Assembly (NCBI RefSeq): GCF_001514115.1
Contig: NZ_KQ948456.1
Span: 157,491 to 221,490, forward strand
Origin: Streptomyces olivochromogenes
GTDB lineage: Bacteria; Actinomycetota; Actinomycetes; Streptomycetales; Streptomycetaceae
DNA: 64,000 bases
Direction: 5' to 3'
The translations under genes were made by a program, and so were the position numbers. Position 1 is the stretch's first letter, and each line of letters begins with the position of its first letter. The notes beneath the pieces were generated by a model. The model ran no database searches. It saw only the letters and a list, made by a program, of their open reading frames with translations, and was not told the DNA's origin. This document shows, one piece after another, positions 19,132 through 27,447 of this stretch.

Positions 19132-20136
19132 TCAGCGGTCGGTGCCGAGATGCGACATCTGCGCCGCCGGGTAGCGGTCGCCCGCGGCGGCGTCCGCCGG
19201 CACGGCCTGCTCGATCGCGGCGAGGTCGGCGTCGTCGAGCGTGACGTCCAGCGCGCCGAGCGCCTCCGTCAGCCGCTCCCGGGTCCGCGCACCGACCAGC
19301 GGCACGATGTCCTCGCCCCTCGACAACACCCACGCGATCGCGATCTGCGCCACGCTGACGCCCTTCTGCTCGGCGATCTTCCGCAGTGCCTCGACGAGGG
19401 AGAGGTTGTGCTGGAGGTTCTCGCCCTGGAAGCGGGGGCTCATGGAACGGAAGTCGGTCGGGGCCAGCTGCCGGTCGGCCGTGAAGTGGCCGGAGATCAG
19501 CCCGCGGGACAGCACGCCGTACGCGGTGATCCCGATGCCCAGCTCACGGGTGGTCGGCAGGACCTCGTCCTCGATGCCGCGTGAGATCAGCGAGTACTCG
19601 ATCTGAAGGTCTGAGATGGGAGCGGTGGCGGCGGCCCGGCGGATGGTGTCGGCGCCGACCTCGCTCAGGCCGATGTGCCTGACGTGCCCCTTCTCCACGA
19701 GTTCGGCGATCGCGCCGACCGTCTCCTCGATCGGGACGTTCGGGTCGAGCCGCGCGATCCGGTACACGTCGATGTGATCGACGCCCAGGCGCTGCAGCGA
19801 GTACGCGGCGAAGTTCCGCACCGCGGCGGGTCGGCCGTCGTATCCGGACCAGCCGCCGTCCGGGTCGCGCAGGGCGCCGAACTTGACGCTGGTCAGCGCC
19901 TGCTCGCGCAGGGCCGCCGGAGCCGCGCGCAGGGCCTCGCCGATCAGCATCTCGTTGTGGCCCATGGCGTAGAAGTCGCCGGTGTCGAGGAGCGTCACGC
20001 CCGCCTCGAGGGCGGCGTGGATGGTCGCGATGGACTCGGCGCGGTCCGCCTCGCCGTACAGCGCGGACATGCCCATGCAGCCGAGGCCGAGGGCGGAGAC
20101 CTGGGGGCCGGTGGTTCCGAGGGGGCGGGTTTGCAT
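19132..20136 (-). CDS. Aldo/keto reductase
   Basis: The 334-residue NADPH-dependent oxidoreductase starts at ATG 20136 (MQTRPLGTTGPQVSALGLGCMGMSALYG). Catalytic Asp and Tyr fall in LLDTGDFYAMGHNE and Lys in LTSVKFG. The usual catalytic His position reads IARLDPNVPIEETVG, with Ala instead of His, a variant I recall from some actinobacterial AKRs. NADPH-binding residues lie in LVGARTRERLTEALGAL. The frame is open 23 codons upstream without conserved sequence. It is likely repressed by the downstream TetR. The substrate is unknown. Confidence 0.92.
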   Translation of the reverse strand: MQTRPLGTTGPQVSALGLGCMGMSALYGEADRAESIATIHAALEAGVTLLDTGDFYAMGHNEMLIGEALRAAPAALREQALTSVKFGALRDPDGGWSGYDGRPAAVRNFAAYSLQRLGVDHIDVYRIARLDPNVPIEETVGAIAELVEKGHVRHIGLSEVGADTIRRAAATAPISDLQIEYSLISRGIEDEVLPTTRELGIGITAYGVLSRGLISGHFTADRQLAPTDFRSMSPRFQGENLQHNLSLVEALRKIAEQKGVSVAQIAIAWVLSRGEDIVPLVGARTRERLTEALGALDVTLDDADLAAIEQAVPADAAAGDRYPAAQMSHLGTDR

Positions 20137-20184
20137 GAGGACTCCATGGTGTCCCTTGAAGGATTGGTGCCCTTTCACGATGGC

Positions 20185-20222
20185 ATGACAGATGACAGAT
20201 TTCAATATCTGTCATCTGTCAT
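20185..20222. promoter_or_regulatory. Perfect 16-bp inverted repeat, candidate TetR operator
   Basis: Left arm ATGACAGATGACAGAT (20185-20200) and right arm ATCTGTCATCTGTCAT (20207-20222) flank TTCAAT. It lies about 50 bp upstream of the AKR start, the expected promoter position. Each arm holds two GACAGAT units, so two dimers could bind. Confidence 0.8.
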
Positions 20223-20290
20223 CTGTCACCTGATATCTGTCACCGGTTATCCGTCACCGGTTATCCGTCATCCGTCATCCGCCACCAGTC
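20207..20290. repeat. Heptad-like repeats (ATCTGTC / ATCCGTC)
   Basis: About ten degenerate copies of ATCTGTC or ATCCGTC, some extended to TATCCGTCACCGGT, run from the TetR operator toward the chitinase promoter. It looks like local amplification of the operator half-site. Confidence 0.75.
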
Positions 20291-20306
20291 ACCCCTCACC
20301 CCACTT

Positions 20307-20338
20307 TGGTCCAGACCTATTGACGACAGGTCTGGACC
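20307..20338. promoter_or_regulatory. DasR-type operators of chitinase gene
   Basis: TGGTCCAGACCT (20307-20318) and the inverted AGGTCTGGACC (20328-20338) match the TGGTCTAGACCA-like dre element and the classic 12-bp repeats of Streptomyces chitinase promoters. A TTGACG (20320-20325) lies between them. GlcN-6-P/GlcNAc-responsive DasR control is predicted. Confidence 0.85.
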
Positions 20339-20393
20339 GCAGGCACTGTCATGCCTACGACACCTCACCGCACCCCCCACCGGGAGGCCTCGC

Positions 20394-21446
20394 ATGATCC
20401 GTCGGAAGCTGCGCCTGTTCGCCCTCGCACTCACCGCAGCCGTCCTCGCCCCACTGTCGGTCGCCACCGCCCCCACCGCATCCGCCGCCGACACCTGCGC
20501 GGTGAAGTCCCGCCCGTCCGGGAAGGTTCTCCAGGGCTACTGGGAGAACTGGGACGGCTCTTCCAACGGAGTGCACCCGCCGTTCGGATGGACGCCGATC
20601 ACCGACTCCCGTATCGCCGCGCACGGCTACAACGTGATCAACGCGGCGTTCCCGGTCATCCGCTCCGACGGCACGGCGCTGTGGGAGGACGGGATGGACG
20701 CCGGTGTGAAGGTCGCGACGCCGGCGGAGATGTGCGCGGCCAAGGCGTCCGGGCAGACGATCCTGCTGTCGATCGGCGGGGCGGCGGCGGGCATCGACCT
20801 CAGTTCCTCCGCCGTCGCCGACAGGTTCGTCGCGACGATCGTGCCCATCCTGAAGAAGTACAACTTCGACGGTATCGACATCGACATCGAGACGGGCCTG
20901 GTCGGCAGTGGCAGCATCGGCCAACTCTCCACGTCCCAGGCCAACCTGACCCGGATCATCGACGGCGTGCTGTCGCAGATGCCGGCCAACTTCGGACTGA
21001 CCATGGCGCCGGAGACCGCGTACGTCACCGGTGGCAGCATCACGTACGGCTCGATCTGGGGCGCGTATCTGCCGATCGTCAAGAAGTACGCGGACAACGG
21101 GCGCCTCTGGTGGCTGAACATGCAGTACTACAACGGCAGCATGTACGGATGCTCCGGCGACTCCTACTCCGCGGGCACCGTTCAGGGCTTCACCGCGCAG
21201 ACCGACTGCCTGAACAAGGGGCTGGTCGTGCAGGGCACCACCATCAAGGTGCCTTATGACAAGCAGGTCCCGGGTCTGCCCGCCCAGTCGGGCGCCGGCG
21301 GCGGCTACATGTCACCGAGCCTGGTCTCCCAGGCGTGGCGGCACTACGGCACCGGCCTCAAGGGTCTGATGACCTGGTCGATCAACTGGGACGGCTCGAA
21401 GAACTGGACCTTCGGCGACAACGTCAAGGCGCTGCAGGGCCGTTGA
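20394..21446 (+). CDS. Secreted GH18 chitinase
   Basis: The 350-residue precursor starts at ATG 20394 with a signal peptide (MIRRKLRLFALALTAAVLA, cleavage near ASAAD). The catalytic motif FDGIDIDIETG has the proton-donor Glu at residue 166. Other GH18 elements are LQGYWENWDG, ILLSIGGAAAG, LTMAPETAYVTGG, WWLNMQYYNG and GLMTWSINWDG. No carbohydrate-binding module is present, only one catalytic domain of usual ChiD-like size. It hydrolyses chitin outside the cell. DasR-type sites precede it. Confidence 0.96.
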   Translation: MIRRKLRLFALALTAAVLAPLSVATAPTASAADTCAVKSRPSGKVLQGYWENWDGSSNGVHPPFGWTPITDSRIAAHGYNVINAAFPVIRSDGTALWEDGMDAGVKVATPAEMCAAKASGQTILLSIGGAAAGIDLSSSAVADRFVATIVPILKKYNFDGIDIDIETGLVGSGSIGQLSTSQANLTRIIDGVLSQMPANFGLTMAPETAYVTGGSITYGSIWGAYLPIVKKYADNGRLWWLNMQYYNGSMYGCSGDSYSAGTVQGFTAQTDCLNKGLVVQGTTIKVPYDKQVPGLPAQSGAGGGYMSPSLVSQAWRHYGTGLKGLMTWSINWDGSKNWTFGDNVKALQGR

Positions 21447-21469
21447 GAGCCAGGGCGGCTCGGGGAGCA

Positions 21470-21560
21470 GTCCACCGAGCAGCCCACTGAGCAGTCCACT
21501 TCCGACGCACCGCCGCCGATCTCAGCGTGCCACCGCGGTTCTCAGCACGCCCCCGCGGAT
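21470..21560. repeat. Short tandem repeats downstream of chitinase
   Basis: Three 12-nt units GAGCAGTCCACC/GAGCAGCCCACT/GAGCAGTCCACT are followed by three ~20-nt units of the form CCGCGGATCTCAGCGCGCC. No function is evident. They fill the gap between convergent genes. Confidence 0.7.
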
Positions 21561-21561
21561 C

Positions 21562-22122
21562 TCAGCGCGCCGCCGCAGTGAAGCCCGGAAGGGTGAGGGT
21601 GAGCCAGCGTTCGCGGACCTCGCGCGGCTGGTCGAGAGGAGCGGTGGCCAGCAGGAGGTAGAAGTCGGCGACGGTGACGTCCGAGTGGAGGTCACCGTCC
21701 GCCTGGCCGGCGGTGATGAGCTCGGTCAGCGCGGCGGCCGCGCGCGTGTCGTTCTCGGGCGCGTACGAGGCGCCGACTCCCTGCGCGGCGGCCTTCACCG
21801 CGTGGTCCTGGGCCGCGGCCTCGATGACGCGGGAGACGAGCGCGGTGAGCTCGGTCATGGCGTGCTCCCCCGCCCGCACGCGATCCGCCGCCTCTTCCAC
21901 GGCGAGGGTCATCCGCTCGACATGCCGGGACAGGACCGCGCCGACGAGATCGGTCTTCGTGGGGTAGTGCCGGTAGAGCGTGCCCACCGCCACTCCCGCA
22001 GCCTCGGCGATCGCGTCCATGGGTACCTCGGGGCCGTGCCGGGTGATCAGCAGGTGCGCCGCGTCGAGGATCTTCTTGCGGTTGCGGACCGCGTCGGCGC
22101 GCAGCGGCCGGGCCTGGGTCAT
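21562..22122 (-). CDS. TetR-family transcriptional regulator
   Basis: The start ATG 22122 (MTQARPLRADAVRNRKK) is chosen because GGAGGG lies 5-6 bases upstream; the upstream in-frame Met codons lack one. The 186-residue product has the HTH VPMDAIAEAAGVAVGTLYRHYPTKTDLVGAVL and a C-terminal TetR_C domain (FYLLLATAPLDQP). It is divergent from an SDR gene, with two matching 14-bp operators in the gap, so it probably represses both. Confidence 0.93.
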   Translation of the reverse strand: MTQARPLRADAVRNRKKILDAAHLLITRHGPEVPMDAIAEAAGVAVGTLYRHYPTKTDLVGAVLSRHVERMTLAVEEAADRVRAGEHAMTELTALVSRVIEAAAQDHAVKAAAQGVGASYAPENDTRAAAALTELITAGQADGDLHSDVTVADFYLLLATAPLDQPREVRERWLTLTLPGFTAAAR

Positions 22123-22177
22123 CGTGCCCTCCAGTCTCATCGAGGAGTCAAGCCTATGCGGTTCGCTTGCAGGAAAG

Positions 22178-22214
22178 TGAACCATGATTCATGATGAAGG
22201 TGAGCCATGGTTCA
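22178..22214. promoter_or_regulatory. Twin TetR operators TGAACCATG(A/G)TTCA
   Basis: TGAACCATGATTCA (22178-22191) and TGAGCCATGGTTCA (22201-22214) each differ by one base from the perfect palindrome TGAACCATGGTTCA. Their centres are 23 bp apart, close to two helical turns, in the TetR/SDR intergenic region. Confidence 0.8.
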
Positions 22215-22266
22215 TCTTCACCTGGCGTTCCCCGCCCCGCGAGGGGCCGAATCAAAGGTTTGCCCC

Positions 22267-23109
22267 ATGTCCAGCAAGGTCGCCCTGGTCACCGGTGCCT
22301 CCTCCGGTATCGGTGAAGTCACCGCACTCAAGCTCCAGGAGCTCGGATACACCGTGTACGGCGCCGCCCGCCGGGTGGAACGCATGTCCCGGCTCGCCGA
22401 GGCGGGCGTCCACGTCCTGCCCATGGACGTCACCGACACCGCCTCGATGCAGGCGGGTGTCGACGGGATCATCGCCGAATCGGGCCGTATCGACGTCCTG
22501 GTGAACAACGCGGGGTACGGGTCCTACGGGGCCATCGAGGACGTGCCGCTGGACGAGGCGCGGGCCCAGTTCGAGGTCAACATCTTCGGTGCCGCCCGTC
22601 TGATCCAGCTCGTGCTGCCGCACATGCGGGCGCAGCGGAGCGGCACGATCGTCAACATCTCGTCCATGGGCGGCAAGATCCACACCCCGCTGGGCGGTTG
22701 GTACCACGGGACCAAGTTCGCCCTCGAAGGGCTCAGCGACTGCCTGCGCATGGAGCTCAAGCCGTTCGGCGTCGACGTGGTCATCGTCGAGCCCGGGGCC
22801 ATCAGGACGGAGTGGGGCGGCATCGCCGCGGACAACCTGCGCAAGACCTCCGGCGACACCGCGTACGCCGTGCAGGCCGAGGCGATGGCCGAGTCCCTGG
22901 GGTCCGAGAGCACCGCCCGCCGTAGCTCCCCGCCCTCGGTCATCGCCGACACCGTCGCCAAGGCCGTCACGGCTCGCCGCCCCAGAACCCGGTACGCCGT
23001 CGGTTTCGGGGCCAGGCCCCTCATCTTCCTGCGCCGCGCCCTGCCCGACCGCGCCTACGACGCGCTCGTCGCCCGCGCCATGGGCACACCGACCGGCGCC
23101 CGCCGCTAG
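22267..23109 (+). CDS. Short-chain dehydrogenase/reductase (classical SDR)
   Basis: The 280-residue product from ATG 22267 has the cofactor motif TGASSGIGE (residues 9-17), NNAG, catalytic Ser in NISSMGGK and the YHGTK catalytic Tyr/Lys pair. The post-beta3 segment AARRVERM favours NADP. It resembles the oxidoreductase group often annotated as KR-like SDR. It is probably induced when the divergent TetR releases its operators. The substrate is unknown. Confidence 0.94.
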   Translation: MSSKVALVTGASSGIGEVTALKLQELGYTVYGAARRVERMSRLAEAGVHVLPMDVTDTASMQAGVDGIIAESGRIDVLVNNAGYGSYGAIEDVPLDEARAQFEVNIFGAARLIQLVLPHMRAQRSGTIVNISSMGGKIHTPLGGWYHGTKFALEGLSDCLRMELKPFGVDVVIVEPGAIRTEWGGIAADNLRKTSGDTAYAVQAEAMAESLGSESTARRSSPPSVIADTVAKAVTARRPRTRYAVGFGARPLIFLRRALPDRAYDALVARAMGTPTGARR

Positions 23110-23227
23110 GGCCTCTCCGACCACTGCCCGAGTCAGAGATTCCTCGGCGGTTCTCTCCACTCGCAGCGGGCCGGGCGGGGACAGAAATGACTGGTCCACC
23201 GGTCCCTGTGGTCGGTAGCCTCCGGCC

Positions 23228-23872
23228 ATGATCGAGGACGGGGCAAGGGTTGTGGACGGGCGCGTCGCCGGGGAGCAGGGGGAGGGCGGGGAGGCGGAAT
23301 CGCCTCGGGAGGTCTGCTGGCGGGGTAGGGGCGTCGCCTTCGCGCCGCTCGACGTCGACGACGCGGAGCTGATCCATGGGTGGCGTTCCGACCCCGTGGC
23401 CGCCAACGAAATCGGCATCTGGCCGCGTTCCCTTTCCGCCGTGCGCGAGCGCATCGAGCGCGACCGCGACGAGCACGACCGCGACGACTTCCTCGTCCTG
23501 CTCCCCGACGGCACGCCGATCGGCCACATCGCCCTGACAGACCAGGACATGGTGGACGGCACAGCCGAGATCATGCTGCTTCTGGACCCCGACCACCGGG
23601 GCCGGGGCCATGGCACGGACGCCGTTGACGCGCTGGTCGACCTCGCCTTCGGTGAACTGCCCATGCACCGTGTCCAGGCGGTCACCCACACCACCAATAC
23701 AGGGGCCCTCGGCGTCCTGGCCAGGGCAGGGTTCGTTCAGGAGGGGGTGCGCCGCTCCGCCTGCCTGCACCGGGGCCGCCGATACGACGTCGCGGTGCTG
23801 GCCCTGCTCCGGGACGAGTGGCAGGAGTTCACCCGACCCCGGTCCTGGGACGCGCTGATCACCGGCCAGTGA
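23228..23872 (+). CDS. GNAT N-acetyltransferase, RimJ/RimL type
   Basis: The 214-residue product has a ~32-residue acidic N-terminal extension, then a GNAT fold: VAFAPLDVDDAELIHGWRSDP, PIGHIALTDQD, the acetyl-CoA loop DPDHRGRGHGTDAV and VQAVTHTTNTGALGVLARAGFVQEGVRR. It probably acetylates a small molecule or a protein N-terminus. There is no close operon partner. Confidence 0.88.
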   Translation: MIEDGARVVDGRVAGEQGEGGEAESPREVCWRGRGVAFAPLDVDDAELIHGWRSDPVAANEIGIWPRSLSAVRERIERDRDEHDRDDFLVLLPDGTPIGHIALTDQDMVDGTAEIMLLLDPDHRGRGHGTDAVDALVDLAFGELPMHRVQAVTHTTNTGALGVLARAGFVQEGVRRSACLHRGRRYDVAVLALLRDEWQEFTRPRSWDALITGQ

Positions 23873-24024
23873 CCTGGGCCAGGGATTCCTTGGACTCAGG
23901 TCACTGGGACCTGTTCGGCCGCCAGGACCTGTCCGGCTACTTGGAGCTGTCCGGCCGCCAGGGCCTGTCTCTCGGATCAGTCCGGCGCCGGGGCCGGGGC
24001 CACGCAAAGTGTCCGGCGATCCGA

Positions 24025-24065
24025 AAAAGCCCCTGGTTCCCGCGTCGCGGGAACCAGGGGCTTTT
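24025..24065. terminator. Bidirectional rho-independent terminator
   Basis: Perfect 20-bp arms start at AAAAGCCCCTGG (24025) and end at CCAGGGGCTTTT (24065) around a single base. The stem is GC-rich with A and T runs at both ends, so it works in both directions. It ends glyS on the minus strand. Confidence 0.95.
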
Positions 24066-24080
24066 CACGGACAAGCCAGG

Positions 24081-25463
24081 TCAGCAGCCGATCAGACGCG
24101 CGGCCAGGTAGCCCTCGATCTGGTCGAGGGAGACGCGCTCCTGCTTCATCGAGTCGCGCTCGCGCACCGTGACGGCGTTGTCGTCGAGGGTGTCGAAGTC
24201 GACCGTGACGCAGAACGGGGTGCCGATCTCGTCCTGGCGACGGTAGCGGCGGCCGATGGCGCCCGCGTCGTCGAAGTCGATGTTCCAGTGCTGGCGCAGG
24301 GCGGTGGCGAGGCCCTTGGCCTTCGGGGACAGCTCCGGGTTGCGGGAGAGCGGGAGGACGGCGACCTTGACCGGCGCGAGGCGCGGGTCGAGGCGCAGCA
24401 CCGTGCGCTTCTCCATCTTGCCCTTGGCGTTGGGGGCCTCGTCCTCGACGTAGGCGTCCAGCAGGAACGCCAGCATCGCGCGGCCGACACCGGCGGCGGG
24501 CTCGATGACGTACGGAGTCCAGCGCTCGCCGGCCTCCTGGTCGAAGTAGGAGAGGTCCTGGCCGGAGGCCTTGGAGTGCGCGCCGAGGTCGTAGTCGGTG
24601 CGGTTGGCGACGCCCTCCAGCTCGCCCCACTCGTTGCCGCCGAAGCTGAAGCGGTACTCGATGTCGGCGGTGCGCTTGGAGTAGTGGGAGAGCTTCTCCT
24701 GCGGGTGCTCGAACCAGCGCATGTTCTCTTCGCGCAGACCGAGGCCGGTGTACCAGTTCCAGCGCTCCTGCATCCAGTACTCCTGCCACTTCTCGTCCTC
24801 GCCCGGCTTGACGAAGAACTCCATCTCCATCTGCTCGAACTCGCGGGTGCGGAAGATGAAGTTGCCGGGCGTGATCTCGTTGCGGAAGGACTTGCCCATC
24901 TGCGCGATGCCGAAGGGCGGCTTGCGGCGCGAGGTCTGCTGGACCTGGGCGAAGTTGGTGAAGATGCCCTGGGCCGTCTCGGGGCGCAGGTAGGCGACGG
25001 AGCCGCTGTCCTGCGTGGGGCCGAGGTGGGTGGTGAGCAGGCCCGAGAACTGCTTGGGCTCGGTGAACGTGCCCTTGTTGCCGCAGTTGGGGCAGTTGAG
25101 GTCGGCGAGGCCGTTCTCCGGGAGGCGGCCGTGCTTCGCCTCGTAGGCCTCCTCCAGGTGGTCGGCGCGGTAGCGCTTGTGGCAGGAGGTGCACTCGGTG
25201 AGCGGGTCGGTGAACGTGGCGACGTGCCCCGACGCGACCCAGACCTCGGTCGCCAGGATCACCGACGAGTCGATACCGACGACGTCCTCGCGGGAGGTGA
25301 CCATGTAGCGCCACCACTGACGCTTGATGTTCTCCTTGAGCTCGACGCCGAGCGGGCCGTAGTCCCAGGCGGCACGCTGTCCGCCGTAGATCTCACTACT
25401 GGGGAAAACGAAGCCACGGCGCTTGCTCAGGCTGACGATGGTGTCGATCTTGTCGGCGGCCAC
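24081..25463 (-). CDS. glyS: Glycyl-tRNA synthetase, class II alpha2 type
   Basis: Charges tRNA-Gly in the cytosol. The start GTG 25463 (VAADKIDTIVSLSKRRGFVFPSSE) matches the family N-terminus; the upstream frame is not conserved. In the 460-residue product, class II motif 1 lies near WDYGPLGVELKENIKRQWW, a zinc-ribbon-like insert has CTSCHKRY and CPNCGNKG, and motif 2 is GKSFRNEITPGNFIFRTREFEQMEMEFF. Motif 3 and the anticodon domain follow (GRAMLAFLLDAY, RYRRQDEIGTPFCVTVDFD). It is flanked by the strong terminator at 24025. Confidence 0.97.
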   Translation of the reverse strand: MAADKIDTIVSLSKRRGFVFPSSEIYGGQRAAWDYGPLGVELKENIKRQWWRYMVTSREDVVGIDSSVILATEVWVASGHVATFTDPLTECTSCHKRYRADHLEEAYEAKHGRLPENGLADLNCPNCGNKGTFTEPKQFSGLLTTHLGPTQDSGSVAYLRPETAQGIFTNFAQVQQTSRRKPPFGIAQMGKSFRNEITPGNFIFRTREFEQMEMEFFVKPGEDEKWQEYWMQERWNWYTGLGLREENMRWFEHPQEKLSHYSKRTADIEYRFSFGGNEWGELEGVANRTDYDLGAHSKASGQDLSYFDQEAGERWTPYVIEPAAGVGRAMLAFLLDAYVEDEAPNAKGKMEKRTVLRLDPRLAPVKVAVLPLSRNPELSPKAKGLATALRQHWNIDFDDAGAIGRRYRRQDEIGTPFCVTVDFDTLDDNAVTVRERDSMKQERVSLDQIEGYLAARLIGC

Positions 25464-25618
25464 GGTGCTCTCTTCATTACGAACGGACGGCAGCGAATGA
25501 TTCAGGTTACCGGCGCCGCCCACCCTCGTATCAAATCGGTTCGGGGACACCTCCTCTCATCGTGCCCCTTACCGGCTCATTCGCCGCCTCGTTTACCGAG
25601 GGCATACCGAAGGCTTGT

Positions 25619-25655
25619 TGACAATCGTTTCCAGGTTTGTTGAAAATGACTGTCA
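25619..25655 (+). promoter_or_regulatory. znuA promoter with overlapping Zur boxes
   Basis: TGAAAATGACTGTCA (25641-25655) fits the Streptomyces Zur box (TGAAAATGATTTTCA-like, 7-1-7). A weaker copy, TGACAATCGTTTCCA (25619-25633), lies 22 bp upstream. TTGACA (25618-25623) with an 18-bp spacer to GAAAAT (25642-25647) is a plausible promoter inside the boxes. It would put the transcription start close to ATG 25655. Confidence 0.75.
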
Positions 25656-26635
25656 TGAACGTACGTCGGCGCCTCGCCGCTTCTCGAATAAGCACTGCCG
25701 GGTCCGCGGCCCTGGCAGCCACCGCCGTCGGCCTCGGCGCCCTCACCGGCTGCTCGGCTTCCACGGCGGCCGACGGCAGGAGCGACGGGAAGCTCGACAT
25801 CGTGGCGTCGTTCTATCCCATGCAGTACCTCGCCGAGCAGATCGGCGGGACGCACGTGCACGTCACGAGCCTGACCCAGCCCGGTCAGGAGCCGCACGAC
25901 CTGGAGATCAGCGCCCGGCAGACCGCGCAGCTCCAGTCGGCGGACGCCGTCGTCTACCTCAAGAACCTGCAGCCGGCCGTCGACGACGCCGTGGCGCAGT
26001 CCGAGGTCAAGACCAAGATCGACGCCGCGTCACTGACGACCCTGGAGAAGCACGGCAACGAGGTCGGCGGGCACGCGGCCTCGCACGACACCTCCAAGGG
26101 CGAGGAGAGCGGCGCCACCGACCCGCACATCTGGCTCGACCCGGTGAAGTACGGCCAGGTCGCCGAAGGGGTCGCCAAGGCCCTCAAGAAGGCCGACCCG
26201 AAGCACGCCGCGGACTACGACAAGAACATGGCGGCGCTGCGCAAGAAGTTCGCCGATCTCGACACCCGGTACAAGAGCGGGCTGGCGAACACCAGGACCA
26301 AGGTCTTCATCACCACGCACGCCGCCTTCGGCTACCTGGCCGAGCGCTACGGCCTCACCGAGGAGGCCATCAACGGTCTGGACCCGGAGTCGGAGCCCAG
26401 CGCGAACCGCGTGAAGGACCTTGAGAAGATGGCGAAGGCCGACGGCGTCTCGACGGTCTTCTACGAGACGCTCGTCAGCGACAAGACCGCCAAGACCATC
26501 GCCGGCGACGCGAACCTGAAGACGGACGTCCTCGACCCGATCGAGGGCATCACCGGCAAGTCCAGGGGCAGCGACTACTTCCAGGTCATGGAGTCGAACC
26601 TGAAGGCGCTGCGAACGGCGTTGGGCGCCAAGTGA
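25655..26635 (+). CDS. znuA: Zinc ABC transporter, substrate-binding lipoprotein
   Basis: A cluster A-I metal-binding protein of 326 residues from ATG 25655 (MNVRRRLAASRIST). ATG 25646 and TTG 25637 are in-frame alternatives. The signal peptide ends in the lipobox LTGC. It has LDIVASFYPMQYLAEQIGG, metal-ligand His in GQEPHDLEISARQTAQL, a His/acidic loop (EKHGNEVGGHAASHD), DPHIWLDPVKYGQ and FITTHAAFGYLAERYGL. It delivers Zn2+ to ZnuBC and is the first gene of znuACB-zur. Confidence 0.95.
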   Translation: MNVRRRLAASRISTAGSAALAATAVGLGALTGCSASTAADGRSDGKLDIVASFYPMQYLAEQIGGTHVHVTSLTQPGQEPHDLEISARQTAQLQSADAVVYLKNLQPAVDDAVAQSEVKTKIDAASLTTLEKHGNEVGGHAASHDTSKGEESGATDPHIWLDPVKYGQVAEGVAKALKKADPKHAADYDKNMAALRKKFADLDTRYKSGLANTRTKVFITTHAAFGYLAERYGLTEEAINGLDPESEPSANRVKDLEKMAKADGVSTVFYETLVSDKTAKTIAGDANLKTDVLDPIEGITGKSRGSDYFQVMESNLKALRTALGAK

Positions 26636-26663
26636 CACCCAGTCCGAGTTCCAGGAGGACAGC

Positions 26664-27431
26664 GTGAGCGAGCCCGTCATATCCCTGCGCGGCGTGACCG
26701 CCGAGCTGGGTTCGCGCCCCGTCCTGCGCGGCATCGACCTCACCGTGCACCGCGGCGAGGTCGTCGCGCTGCTCGGCGCCAACGGCTCCGGCAAGTCGAC
26801 GGCCATCCGCAGCGTGATCGGCCAGGTCCCGGTCAGCGGCGGCGAGATAGAGATCTTCGGCACCCCGCGGCGCCGCTTCCGCGACTGGAAGCGGGTGGGG
26901 TACGTGCCGCAGCGCACGACCGCCGCGGGCGGCGTGCCCGCCACGGTGACCGAGATCGTCGCCTCCGGCCGGCTCTCCCGCGCCCGCTTCGGCGTGCTGC
27001 GCAAGGCCGACCACGAGGCCGTACGGCACGCCCTGGAGCTCGTCGGCATGGCGGACCGCGCCAAGGACTCGGTGAACGCCCTGTCGGGCGGCCAGCACCA
27101 GCGCGTCCTGATCGCCCGCGCCCTCGCCTCCGAACCCGAGCTGCTGATCATGGACGAGCCGATGGCGGGCGTCGACCTCGCGAGCCAGGAGGTGCTGGCC
27201 CAGACCCTGCGCGAGCAGGTCGCGGCGGGCACCACCGTCCTGCTCGTCCTGCATGAGCTGGGTCCCCTGGAGCCACTGATCGACCGCGCGGTCGTCCTGC
27301 GCGACGGCTGCGTCCTGCACGACGGCCCGCCCCCGCGGGCGGTCGGCCAGCACGCGCTGCCCGGCCACGACCACGTACACCCGCACGCGGCTCACGACGC
27401 CGAACCGATCCGGACGGGACTGCTGAGCTGA
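26664..27431 (+). CDS. znuC: Zinc ABC transporter, ATP-binding protein
   Basis: The 255-residue ATPase starts at GTG 26664 behind GGAGGA. Walker A is GANGSGKST, the signature is LSGGQHQRVLIARAL, Walker B is LLIMDEPMAGVD and the switch His is in LLVLHELGPLE. The C-terminal tail is His-rich (QHALPGHDHVHPHAAHD), a possible zinc-binding end common in this subfamily. It lies 28 bp after znuA. Confidence 0.96.
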   Translation: MSEPVISLRGVTAELGSRPVLRGIDLTVHRGEVVALLGANGSGKSTAIRSVIGQVPVSGGEIEIFGTPRRRFRDWKRVGYVPQRTTAAGGVPATVTEIVASGRLSRARFGVLRKADHEAVRHALELVGMADRAKDSVNALSGGQHQRVLIARALASEPELLIMDEPMAGVDLASQEVLAQTLREQVAAGTTVLLVLHELGPLEPLIDRAVVLRDGCVLHDGPPPRAVGQHALPGHDHVHPHAAHDAEPIRTGLLS

Positions 27432-27447
27432 TGGGACCGCAGAGCTG

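Noticed and set aside
20207..20290. CRISPR-like short regular repeats
   Set aside because: Units are only 7-14 nt with no spacers of constant length and no cas genes. They are amplified operator half-sites.
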